Below, in pieces: positions 18,087 through 24,822 of a DNA stretch of 64,000 bases. Each line of letters begins with the position of its first letter. Position 1 is the first letter of the stretch. Position numbers and translations under genes: made by a program. Source of the stretch: Solibacillus cecembensis (GTDB lineage: Bacteria; Bacillota; Bacilli; Bacillales_A; Planococcaceae). Below the pieces are notes generated by a model. The model saw only the letters and a program-made list of their open reading frames with translations. It did not search any database and was not told the origin of the DNA. The stretch is taken from positions 1 to 64,000 of the forward strand of contig NZ_LMBZ01000007.1 in NCBI RefSeq assembly GCF_001439635.1, written 5' to 3'.

Positions 18087-18219
18087 TTTATAGAGTGCGC
18101 TTATCTACGATGAAATTCGAGAAAAGTGTGCTCTTTTTTATTTTACAATGCTATAAACAGAAATTTGTGGGTAGGGGTCGCCAGACAAGCCCCAAATACA
18201 ATATTTTTTTGTGTTCACC
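18073..18219. repeat. Near-identical flank shared with 43527-43679
   Basis: About 147 bases starting in the last codons of the partner gene (ATTCTTTCAACAAAG), through the terminator, to TGTGTTCACCTTA match 43527-43679 almost exactly, while the coding regions upstream are diverged. The match ends abruptly after CACCTTAA. Confidence 0.8.
18092..18139 (+). terminator. Terminator after the secreted/partner pair
   Basis: GAGTGCGCTT pairs imperfectly with AAGTGTGCTC and is followed by TTTTTTA. The same hairpin, nearly base for base, is at 43548-43593. Confidence 0.65.
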
Positions 18220-18375
18220 TTAAGGATGGAAAATTAGCTCCTCCTTTACAATCAAGGTCATCAAATTAAACTCCATCATCTTCCCAAAAACAAATTTTAC
18301 ATATATCGTAAGTTCCTGGGTTTCTTCGTCTAATGTTCTATATCCACAACAAGGACAAGTATGTTTCATATAAAC
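18130..18375 (-). pseudogene. CPCC-type cysteine-rich small protein, broken
   Basis: On the minus strand MKHTCPCCGYRTLDEETQE matches the start of Cys-rich CPCC proteins. After a one-base frameshift the next block reads YDICKICFWEDDG and then, past a stop, FDDLDCKGGANFPSLR and TQKNIVFGAC. These are the family's usual blocks in the usual order, so this is one gene with a frameshift and two in-frame stops. Only its 3' part is also present at 43600-43680. It is convergent to the partner gene. Confidence 0.65.
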
Positions 18376-18460
18376 TCTCCGCCCCTTTTTTAACTAAATT
18401 TTAACATACTTCTTATTCAACTAAAGCCCGTTAGTTTAAGTACATTTCTTCACAATAATG

Positions 18461-18518
18461 CCTAAAAAGAAATTTTACCACCTTTTATAGATTATCTAAT
18501 CCTTATATTGTAAATTTT
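18461..18518 (+). repeat. Leader/promoter-like repeat, copy A
   Basis: CCTAAAAAGAAATTTTACCA, then CCTTTTATAGATTATC and CCTTATATTGTAAATTTT. Copies lie at 31105-31161 and 46072-46127 and a partial one near 29742. Each full copy is followed within 25 bases by a ribosome site and a short ORF, so it probably carries a promoter. Confidence 0.6.
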
Positions 18519-18536
18519 GAGTATAATGGAGTGAGC

Positions 18537-18647
18537 ATGATATTTTTTGAAGTTGCCCAGATAGGTGTCCCGTCAACTAAATACAGATTTGCAACGTTAA
18601 GGAAAGAAAAGTTCCAACGAGGGTTTGGGAAGGTTTACTTAATATAA
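18537..18647 (+). CDS. Short ORF after leader repeat, 36 residues
   Basis: ATG at 18537 after ATGGAGTGAG. The product begins MIFFEVAQIGVPSTKYRF and is basic towards the end. Equivalent position to the small broken genes at 31181 and 46146. Unknown function; possibly a remnant. Confidence 0.35.
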   Translation: MIFFEVAQIGVPSTKYRFATLRKEKFQRGFGKVYLI

Positions 18648-18720
18648 CGAGTAGGTGAAAGAAGGAATAATTTTTACTTTGATGAATTCATAACTGATTA
18701 GTAAAAAATGAGGTGTTTAA

Positions 18721-18966
18721 ATGCTATGTAACGTAAACATATGGGGAAAAGAATTAAAATGTGAGGTATGTTCCAATAACCAATGGTTTGAAAGTACTCT
18801 TAAAACAGAATTTATGAGTAAAGATAACGCTTGGGAATATAGCGAAGAAGTTCGATATATGTTTGAATGTAAAAAATGCGGTAATTGCAAATTATTTGGA
18901 ATGGTCTCTAATGAAGTTGATATTGATGACGTAAATATAATTGTTAGCCCTATCTCGGAAATATAG
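18721..18966 (+). CDS. Small zinc-ribbon-like protein
   Basis: An 81-residue cytoplasmic protein after GAGGTG. Two CxxC pairs, CEVC near residue 15 and CKKC near residue 52 (a second CGNC follows), are spaced as in a small zinc ribbon. The rest is acidic and aromatic, ending VSPISEI. No named family is recognised. It lies alone inside island 1. Confidence 0.55.
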   Translation: MLCNVNIWGKELKCEVCSNNQWFESTLKTEFMSKDNAWEYSEEVRYMFECKKCGNCKLFGMVSNEVDIDDVNIIVSPISEI

Positions 18967-19105
18967 TGTCACTCCAGCTAACAATTGTTTAGCACGGCAA
19001 ATAATCCTTCTAAACGACCCAAAATCTGCTTTGGGAAGATTTTTGAAGGGAAATAAAGTTGTATATCTAATAATTTTAATTAAACTTTCTAAGTGAGGGA
19101 TTGTA

Positions 19106-19405
19106 ATGATTGGAAATATAATGTTTGGCTTATTATTAATTTTCTCGATTATGAAATTTTATAAAAATAGGGCGATTTTTAAGGAACTTTCTAAAAAAGA
19201 ATGGTTACAGTACATCTTAGGATTTTTATTTGCGTGGATAATTGGTGCGATAGTAATTATTGGTGGTTCAAATCTAACAGATATTATTCAAATACCTTGG
19301 TTAAATAAAGTTTTGGCGATTATATTTATTTTATTTGGATTAGCTTTGGGAGGATTCATTATGAATAAAACTTTGCCAGAAAAATTAAAAGAATATTACT
19401 CGTAA
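19106..19405 (+). CDS. Small membrane protein, three helices
   Basis: A 99-residue protein, start after GTGAGGGA. Hydrophobic segments are at about 3-16 (IMFGLLLIFSIMKF), 36-56 (YILGFLFAWIIGAIVIIGG) and 70-90 (VLAIIFILFGLALGGFIM), with a basic loop KELSKKEW. Unknown family and function. Confidence 0.55.
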   Translation: MIGNIMFGLLLIFSIMKFYKNRAIFKELSKKEWLQYILGFLFAWIIGAIVIIGGSNLTDIIQIPWLNKVLAIIFILFGLALGGFIMNKTLPEKLKEYYS

Positions 19406-19890
19406 TATTCGGAGTTTACACTGACCTAATTACATCGTTATACACGTAAATTCAAAATAACGTTCCCAAATGAAAGTTTTGGGACGAAATAAAACACTTA
19501 AAACGTTGTCATACCAATGCATTAAGTGTTTTTCTGTATTTTATTCATAGACACCTTTTTATGCACTATCGTTTGAACTAAGATACAACAAAGCTTTCAA
19601 TGCTGTTCAAAAGAATTTGCACTGGATCCTATTTTGAATAAAATCTTGCATATACAGCGGATTCCTTAACGTTATAAATCAACCTTTTCCTAAAACATAG
19701 CCTTTTTCTTTATTGAACTAACTGAGCAGGATAGTTTAAGTACAAGTTGAATAGAATTTTAATTTTTTTATTAGAACCCCAATAAATATTATCTTAAATC
19801 AAGGAGGAGGCGTCGATCCAAAAGTGTGATGGACGTCTTATTTGTCTGGTTAGAATTGTAGTTCAATTAGAATCTTCAAAAAAGATACTT
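19406..19890. other. Intergenic stretch with a terminator
   Basis: It holds a terminator-like hairpin at 19491-19533 (AAAACACTTA paired with TAAGTGTTTTT). A strong ribosome-site sequence (AAGGAGGAGG near 19801) has no credible gene after it, suggesting a lost gene start. Confidence 0.4.
19491..19533 (+). terminator. Terminator-like hairpin
   Basis: AAAACACTTAA pairs with TTAAGTGTTTTT across about 20 bases; T-rich on both sides, so it could work in both directions. Confidence 0.55.
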
Positions 19891-20628
19891 TTAAAAATTA
19901 AAGTAATCTACAATCATTTGTACGATTAAAAGAACTGTTACTGATCTAAGAAGTGGTTTTACATGTTCCGTTTTTAATTTACGAGCTAATCTTACTCCGA
20001 ACTGTGCACCAACAATGGATCCAAGCATTAATGCTATGGTAAGTGGCCAGAAAATTTTACCCGTTGATATGTAAGTGATGGCAGAACCAAAGCAACTTGC
20101 AAAAACCCCAACTCTTGCTAAGCCAATTGCTCGGATATAGGCAATTTTTTGGCTTGCATATAAATACATCGCAAGTGTACTGCTTCCTGGCCCAAACATT
20201 CCGTCATACATTCCTATACCAATTAGTGCAGTTCCTGATTTTTTACTTGCATGAAACTGTTCAGTTCCATCAAAATTACCAGTATTCATGAAAGAAGTTA
20301 CAAATGCAAAGCTTAATAAAATGATTGCAATAAGCATTAGGGTACCTCCGCTTAAAAAGGAAGCAATGAGTCCACCTAAAATACCTCCTCCAAGACAAAA
20401 CATTAGGACTGATAATGCTTCTTTTGTGGAAACTTCTTTTCTCTTTAATATAACAAGAAAGCTTGAGAGTGAACTGACAGTATTGGAAACCTTGTTTGCA
20501 CCGATTGCTGAATGTACGGGTAACCCCATAAGTAACATAGTGGGTAAGCTAATCAGTCCCCCTCCTCCGACCAATGTACCGACTACATTACCTATAATTC
20601 CAATCATAAAAAAGATGACAAATTCCAT
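19891..20628 (-). CDS. TSUP family transporter (sulfite exporter TauE/SafE-like)
   Basis: A 245-residue integral membrane protein with about eight helices. It starts MEFVIFFMIGIIGNVVGTLV, followed by GGGGLISLPTMLLMGLP and the duplicated GxGSSTLAMYLYASQK region typical of TauE/SafE proteins. The ATG at 20628 is preferred because AGTAGG lies upstream; the frame also opens at a TTG at 20646. The family moves organosulfur compounds or sulfite across the membrane; substrate unknown here. It is a single-gene unit in island 1. Confidence 0.85.
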   Translation of the reverse strand: MEFVIFFMIGIIGNVVGTLVGGGGLISLPTMLLMGLPVHSAIGANKVSNTVSSLSSFLVILKRKEVSTKEALSVLMFCLGGGILGGLIASFLSGGTLMLIAIILLSFAFVTSFMNTGNFDGTEQFHASKKSGTALIGIGMYDGMFGPGSSTLAMYLYASQKIAYIRAIGLARVGVFASCFGSAITYISTGKIFWPLTIALMLGSIVGAQFGVRLARKLKTEHVKPLLRSVTVLLIVQMIVDYFNF

Positions 20629-21165
20629 TGAACAACCTACTTTCAAAATTGCATCATAGATTCAGTTTACCACGTATAATCTTTGGTATGAACTCTAAAT
20701 GAAACATCTTTAAAAAATCGATGAATGGAACGATGAGGTAGGAGAATATGAAATAATGATAAGTAAATGATATTGAACATAAGTTTCGATATTGTGTTTT
20801 AATTCAACTAAAGGTTACCGGTTTTTTTAATAACAATCTTCAACAATAGGGCGCGATTGTTGAATAAGCGTCTCTGTTCTTATTCAACTAACAGGGGCTT
20901 TAATGGAATAAGGTTAACAGAAATGATAAAATTTTTATAAAAATAAGTTTTAAATTTACTGGGTAAGAATCCATTTTGATCAATCTTTTTTCATAATTGA
21001 TTTTTTTATTTATCGTAAAATACCGGTTTGCGAGGTGCCTTTGATCAAACATTATTTCAAAGTCACATTTAATATTATTTTCGGTGAACCGTACCATAAG
21101 TAAGTGCGGTTAGAGGAAAGGGACTTTTAGCAGCCTAACATAATAAGTTCGGCTTTTTATGAACT
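20629..21165. other. Intergenic stretch with a repeat
   Basis: About 540 bases without a convincing gene. It holds short inverted sequences near 20840-20880 (CAATCTTCAACAATAGG / CGATTGTTGAATAAG) and the 30-base repeat at 21082-21111. Confidence 0.4.
21082..21111 (+). repeat. 30-base direct repeat, left of the resistance cassette
   Basis: CGGTGAACCGTACCATAAG then TAAGTGCGGTT. The same 30 bases with two changes are at 27539-27568. The pair brackets the VanZ/two-component/ABC cassette. Confidence 0.7.
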
Positions 21166-21194
21166 TAAAGGGATTGGACACATCCAATCCCTTT
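21166..21194 (-). terminator. Terminator of vanZ-like gene
   Basis: TAAAGGGATTGGA pairs perfectly with TCCAATCCCTTTA over a four-base loop. It lies just beyond the 3' end of the minus-strand VanZ gene; the T-run is short. Confidence 0.6.
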
Positions 21195-21234
21195 AAATGT
21201 ATGCAACTGTATTACATCGCTTTTAGTTACTAGA

Positions 21235-22155
21235 TTACTCCCACCAATGCTTTAGTTCTGTGAAGTCTACATCCCATAGTTTTATGTTACCAGTAATAAC
21301 TAGGGTCATTTCTTTCGTCTCGTAAAATAGTGGGATTTCTAATGGCATTTCCAATGTTCCTGGTTCTGTTAAGTATTCCTCATCTATTTGAATTCTTACA
21401 CCATCATCCGTATATATGGTTACCTTACCCTTGAATTCCTCAGTATCTGGAATGCCAAGGTTTAGATAAAAAATTAGCTCTTCTTTCCCTTCAACATTAT
21501 AAGTATAGGTTTGGCTAGTATTCCCTTCAGTACTGTACAAGTTGAATTGGGGTTCTATTGTATCGCCAGCTATAGTGAAGTGTGGAATATCTTTCGTTAG
21601 TGGCTTCTTCTCCTTCGTTTCCTCGATATGCTGTAAAGGTTGTTTAGAACTTACGCGCATATCTAAAATCTCAGAGACGCACATTACACAAACTAACAGT
21701 AGAATAGCAGCTGAGCAAGAGGCAATGAGCTTCATGAAAGTCAATTTTGATGTGAAACCAATTTTGTAGACAACATAGCCTATTATTGCACCTATTGTAT
21801 TTGAGATAATATCGTCAGCATCAAAGGTTCCGAGATACGTTAAAGGTTGGAGTATTTCTAATCCAAGAATTACGATAATAAACCAGCCTATAAATTTTCC
21901 AAAGTTAACTTGTTTTAATAAAGGAAACAGGATACCAAAGGGGATGAACGCTGCTATATTTCCAAAGTTGTACAACCAAGAAAACCGGAAACTAGGAAAA
22001 TTTAAAGGGACGTTTGATGGAATAATTAGAAATTCATAACCTGCATCCATATAATCACTTCTATGTTCTAGGCGATTAAAACCTAAAAACATAAAATATA
22101 AAGTAAGAGCCGTATACATAATTGTAATCGTGGTAATCAAATGTTGCTTTTTCAT
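21235..22155 (-). CDS. VanZ family protein with extra C-terminal domain
   Basis: A 306-residue protein. Residues 1-170 are a VanZ domain with about five helices and the signature stretches NFGNIAAFIPFGILFPLL, GLEILQPLTYLGTFDADDI and NTIGAIIGYVVY. VanZ proteins are linked to resistance against glycopeptides and lipopeptides. The C-terminal 130 residues are predicted to be extracellular and beta-rich, not part of the core domain. An operator and -10 element upstream match those of the ABC pump gene, so it is probably induced by the adjacent response regulator. GGAGG lies just before the ATG. Confidence 0.88.
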   Translation of the reverse strand: MKKQHLITTITIMYTALTLYFMFLGFNRLEHRSDYMDAGYEFLIIPSNVPLNFPSFRFSWLYNFGNIAAFIPFGILFPLLKQVNFGKFIGWFIIVILGLEILQPLTYLGTFDADDIISNTIGAIIGYVVYKIGFTSKLTFMKLIASCSAAILLLVCVMCVSEILDMRVSSKQPLQHIEETKEKKPLTKDIPHFTIAGDTIEPQFNLYSTEGNTSQTYTYNVEGKEELIFYLNLGIPDTEEFKGKVTIYTDDGVRIQIDEEYLTEPGTLEMPLEIPLFYETKEMTLVITGNIKLWDVDFTELKHWWE

Positions 22156-22191
22156 TTACTTTCCTCCGCGTATAATAGAATGATAAATATC

Positions 22192-22235
22192 ATTGTAGCT
22201 GTTTAAAGTGACTTTTAAGTGACAATGAAGGTGAC
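22192..22235 (-). promoter_or_regulatory. Response-regulator operator and -10 for the vanZ-like gene
   Basis: On the plus strand GTGAC occurs at 22208, 22219 and 22231, within AAAGTGACTTTTAAGTGAC and GAAGGTGAC. Read on the minus strand this is followed 11 bases later by TACAAT (22192-22197), then the gene start at 22155. Nearly the same arrangement in the other orientation precedes the ABC ATPase gene at 24065-24108. OmpR-type regulators bind such direct repeats with about 11-base phasing. Confidence 0.75.
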
Positions 22236-22352
22236 TATTTAGACACTTAAGGTAATCCGTTCTTTTCTGCCGATTGTTGAAAAACCTGATATAATGTCGA
22301 AGCAAAGAAAAAGAATTATAAATTTTAACCAAAATGTAAAGGAGAGCTAAGG

Positions 22353-23036
22353 ATGAAAATTTTATTAGTTGAAGATGATAAAACAATTGCGTCTGGTCTA
22401 GAATATTCGTTGCAACAAGAGCACTTTTCCACTGTCCTTTGCCATGATTTTGTCACGGCGAAAAATGTGCTGGCTGAAGAGATTGATGAATTTACCTTAT
22501 GCTTGTTTGATTTATCTCTTCCGGACGGTAGTGGTTATGAGTTGTGCAAAATGGTGAAAGAACGAAGGGATATTCCAGTCATTTTCTTAACAGTGATTGA
22601 TGATGAGGTCAACGTTGTGATGGGACTTGACATGGGTGCAGACGATTATATAACAAAGCCTTTTCGAATTCGTGAGCTGTTTTCTCGCATCCGGTCCGTT
22701 TTACGAAGATACCAGAAGCCGGCCCAAACGAAAGCAATAATAGATATTAATCATGTCCGAATCAATACGTCAGAAGGTAAGGTACATAAGAGAGGTACTG
22801 AAATTCTGTTGACCGCATTGGAGTATCGCTTATTGCTGTTTTTCGGCCATCATATTGGACAGGTTCTTACAAGAAATCAGCTATTAGAGCAAATTTGGGA
22901 TGTGGCGGGAGACTTCGTGAATGACAATACGTTAACGGTTTATATTAAAAGGCTGAGAGACAAGCTAGAGGATGATCCACAATATCCGACGCTGATTAAA
23001 ACGGTGCGCGGTTTGGGATATAAGGCCGGTGATTAG
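22353..23036 (+). CDS. OmpR-family response regulator (BceR-like)
   Basis: A 227-residue two-domain regulator. The receiver has VEDD at the N-terminus, phospho-acceptor Asp53 (LFDLSLPDGSG) and the switch Lys in DDYITKPF. The C-terminal winged helix has LTALEYRLLLFF, NDNTLTVYIKRLRDKL and TVRGLGYK. AAGGAGAG precedes the ATG. Its stop overlaps the sensor kinase start. It most likely binds the GTGAC triple repeats before the VanZ gene and the ABC operon, since no matching repeat of that orientation faces its own gene. Confidence 0.93.
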   Translation: MKILLVEDDKTIASGLEYSLQQEHFSTVLCHDFVTAKNVLAEEIDEFTLCLFDLSLPDGSGYELCKMVKERRDIPVIFLTVIDDEVNVVMGLDMGADDYITKPFRIRELFSRIRSVLRRYQKPAQTKAIIDINHVRINTSEGKVHKRGTEILLTALEYRLLLFFGHHIGQVLTRNQLLEQIWDVAGDFVNDNTLTVYIKRLRDKLEDDPQYPTLIKTVRGLGYKAGD

Positions 23037-24038
23037 ATGTTGCGCAATCGGGAAATTCAAATTTTATTGATTGTTATGGGTTCAATTAGTTTGATAGCCA
23101 TTGTTGCTGCTGCCTTCATTTCACCGGGATCTGAAAAGCTTGTTGCCGTTCTATCTGTTCTACTTATGGGTACAAGCCTTTTATTCACAAGGTGGAAATA
23201 CCGTGAGCTTGAAAAGCTGTCCATCTATTTACGTGAAATTAGCAATGGCAATGACTCCCTCGATATTCGCGATAACAAAGAGGGTGAGCTTAGTATTTTG
23301 AAAAATAATATTTATAAGGTGACGCTCATGTTGTCGGAGCATCGCTTACTGCTACAACGAGATAAAATTCAACTGACGGATGCAATTTCCGATATTTCCC
23401 ATCAACTTAAAACGCCGCTTACCTCTATGATGGTAATGGCGGATTTATTAAGTGATTCGAATCTTCCAGCGTCCAAAAGAATGATATTCACCCGCAGTAT
23501 ACGAATACAACTTGAACGTAGTGATTGGCTCGTATCTTCTTTATTAAAGCTATCAAAGATTGACGCTAAGACTATCCAATTTAAAAAAAATCGAATATCA
23601 GTAAAAAATCTTATCCAAAAAGCATTAGAGCCACTTTTGATTCCTTTGGATATTAAGGGGCAAACAGTTTCCATTGCTGAAGCTGCCGATGTCTCGTTTG
23701 TTGGCGATTTCAATTGGACTGCTGAAGCGCTTATCAATATTCTAAAAAACGGTGTGGAACATACGCAAGAAGGTGGAGCCATTTTTATTTCATTTTCTGA
23801 AAATGCGTTATTCACAGAAATAACCATTTCTGATAACGGAAAAGGCATTTCGAAAGAGGAACTACCTTATATTTTTAACCGGTTTTACAAAGGGAAAAAC
23901 GCTGGTGAAGGAAGTATTGGCATAGGACTTGCACTTTCCCATAGCATTATTTCTAGCCAAAATGGGGTAATAGATGTGGTAAGGAATAAAGATAAAGGGG
24001 CACAGTTTCAGATAAAATTTTATAAGGGAGTCATTTAG
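23037..24038 (+). CDS. Sensor histidine kinase with short membrane sensor (BceS-like)
   Basis: A 333-residue kinase. Two N-terminal helices (residues 7-29 and 34-51) are separated by only a few residues, the layout of intramembrane-sensing kinases that detect peptide antibiotics through an associated ABC transporter. The phospho-acceptor is His122 in DISHQLKTPL. The ATPase domain has NILKNGVEH, ISDNGKGI, FNRFYKG and SIGIGLALS. It starts immediately after the regulator stop. It should phosphorylate the regulator next to it. Confidence 0.92.
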   Translation: MLRNREIQILLIVMGSISLIAIVAAAFISPGSEKLVAVLSVLLMGTSLLFTRWKYRELEKLSIYLREISNGNDSLDIRDNKEGELSILKNNIYKVTLMLSEHRLLLQRDKIQLTDAISDISHQLKTPLTSMMVMADLLSDSNLPASKRMIFTRSIRIQLERSDWLVSSLLKLSKIDAKTIQFKKNRISVKNLIQKALEPLLIPLDIKGQTVSIAEAADVSFVGDFNWTAEALINILKNGVEHTQEGGAIFISFSENALFTEITISDNGKGISKEELPYIFNRFYKGKNAGEGSIGIGLALSHSIISSQNGVIDVVRNKDKGAQFQIKFYKGVI

Positions 24039-24064
24039 GTGGAATCCACATAAGTGATTAAATT

Positions 24065-24108
24065 GTCACCTTTATCGTCACTTAAAAGTCATTTTAGATT
24101 CATAAAAT
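24065..24108 (+). promoter_or_regulatory. Response-regulator operator and -10 for the ABC operon
   Basis: GTCAC at 24065 and 24077 and GTCAT at 24088, within CACCTTTATCGTCACTT and AAAAGTCATTTT, followed 11 bases later by TAAAAT (24103-24108). It is close to a mirror copy of the VanZ-side operator (GTGACTTTTAAGTGAC), with the same repeat spacing and the same distance to the -10. Confidence 0.75.
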
Positions 24109-24141
24109 AGTATCCATCAGCATAGCTATGGAGGTTTAATA

Positions 24142-24822
24142 ATGGAAATTTTAAAAATTGAGCATCTGTCTAAAATATATGGAAAAGGCGAATTTGCTGT
24201 AAAGGCGCTTGACGATATTTCCTTTTCGGTTCAAAAAGGCGACTTTGTTGCGATTGTTGGTCCGTCTGGTTCAGGAAAATCAACACTTCTACATATGCTA
24301 GGAGGCGTTGATCGACCGACTGAAGGTAAAGTTTTTGTTGAGGACACTGACATTTTTGCTTTGAATGAGACACAGCTAGCTATTTTCCGGCGCAGACAAA
24401 TTGGCTTGATCTATCAGTTTTTTAATCTTATTCCCATCTTGACGGTGGAGGAAAATATGACGCTGCCGCTCCTACTTGATCAGCAAGAAGTAGATAAAAG
24501 TCATTTAGCTAATCTAGTGAATACATTGGATTTGCAACAACGTTTAAATTATTTACCTAATCAGCTATCCGGCGGACAGCAGCAACGAGTTTCGATTGGC
24601 CGGGCACTTATGGGTAATCCTGCAATCATTCTAGCAGATGAACCAACTGGAAATCTAGACAGTATGAATAGTAGCGAGATTATTGATTTGTTAAAAATGT
24701 TGAATAAAACCTATCATCAGACACTCATCATTATTACCCATGACGAACGCATCGCGCTACAAGCCAACAGGATTATTTCAATTGAAGATGGAAGGATTGC
24801 CAAGGACGAGGTGATCCGTTGA
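24142..24822 (+). CDS. ABC transporter ATP-binding protein (MacB/LolD/BceA type)
   Basis: A 226-residue ATPase of the group that works with FtsX-type permeases. Walker A is GPSGSGKST, the Q-loop region is YQFFNLIPILTVEENM, the signature is LSGGQQQR and Walker B is IILADEPTGNLDS, followed by the His in IITHD. TATGGAGG precedes the ATG. Its stop overlaps the permease start (TGATG). With the permease it probably removes or frees a membrane-active antibiotic, induced by the two-component system upstream. Confidence 0.93.
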   Translation: MEILKIEHLSKIYGKGEFAVKALDDISFSVQKGDFVAIVGPSGSGKSTLLHMLGGVDRPTEGKVFVEDTDIFALNETQLAIFRRRQIGLIYQFFNLIPILTVEENMTLPLLLDQQEVDKSHLANLVNTLDLQQRLNYLPNQLSGGQQQRVSIGRALMGNPAIILADEPTGNLDSMNSSEIIDLLKMLNKTYHQTLIIITHDERIALQANRIISIEDGRIAKDEVIR

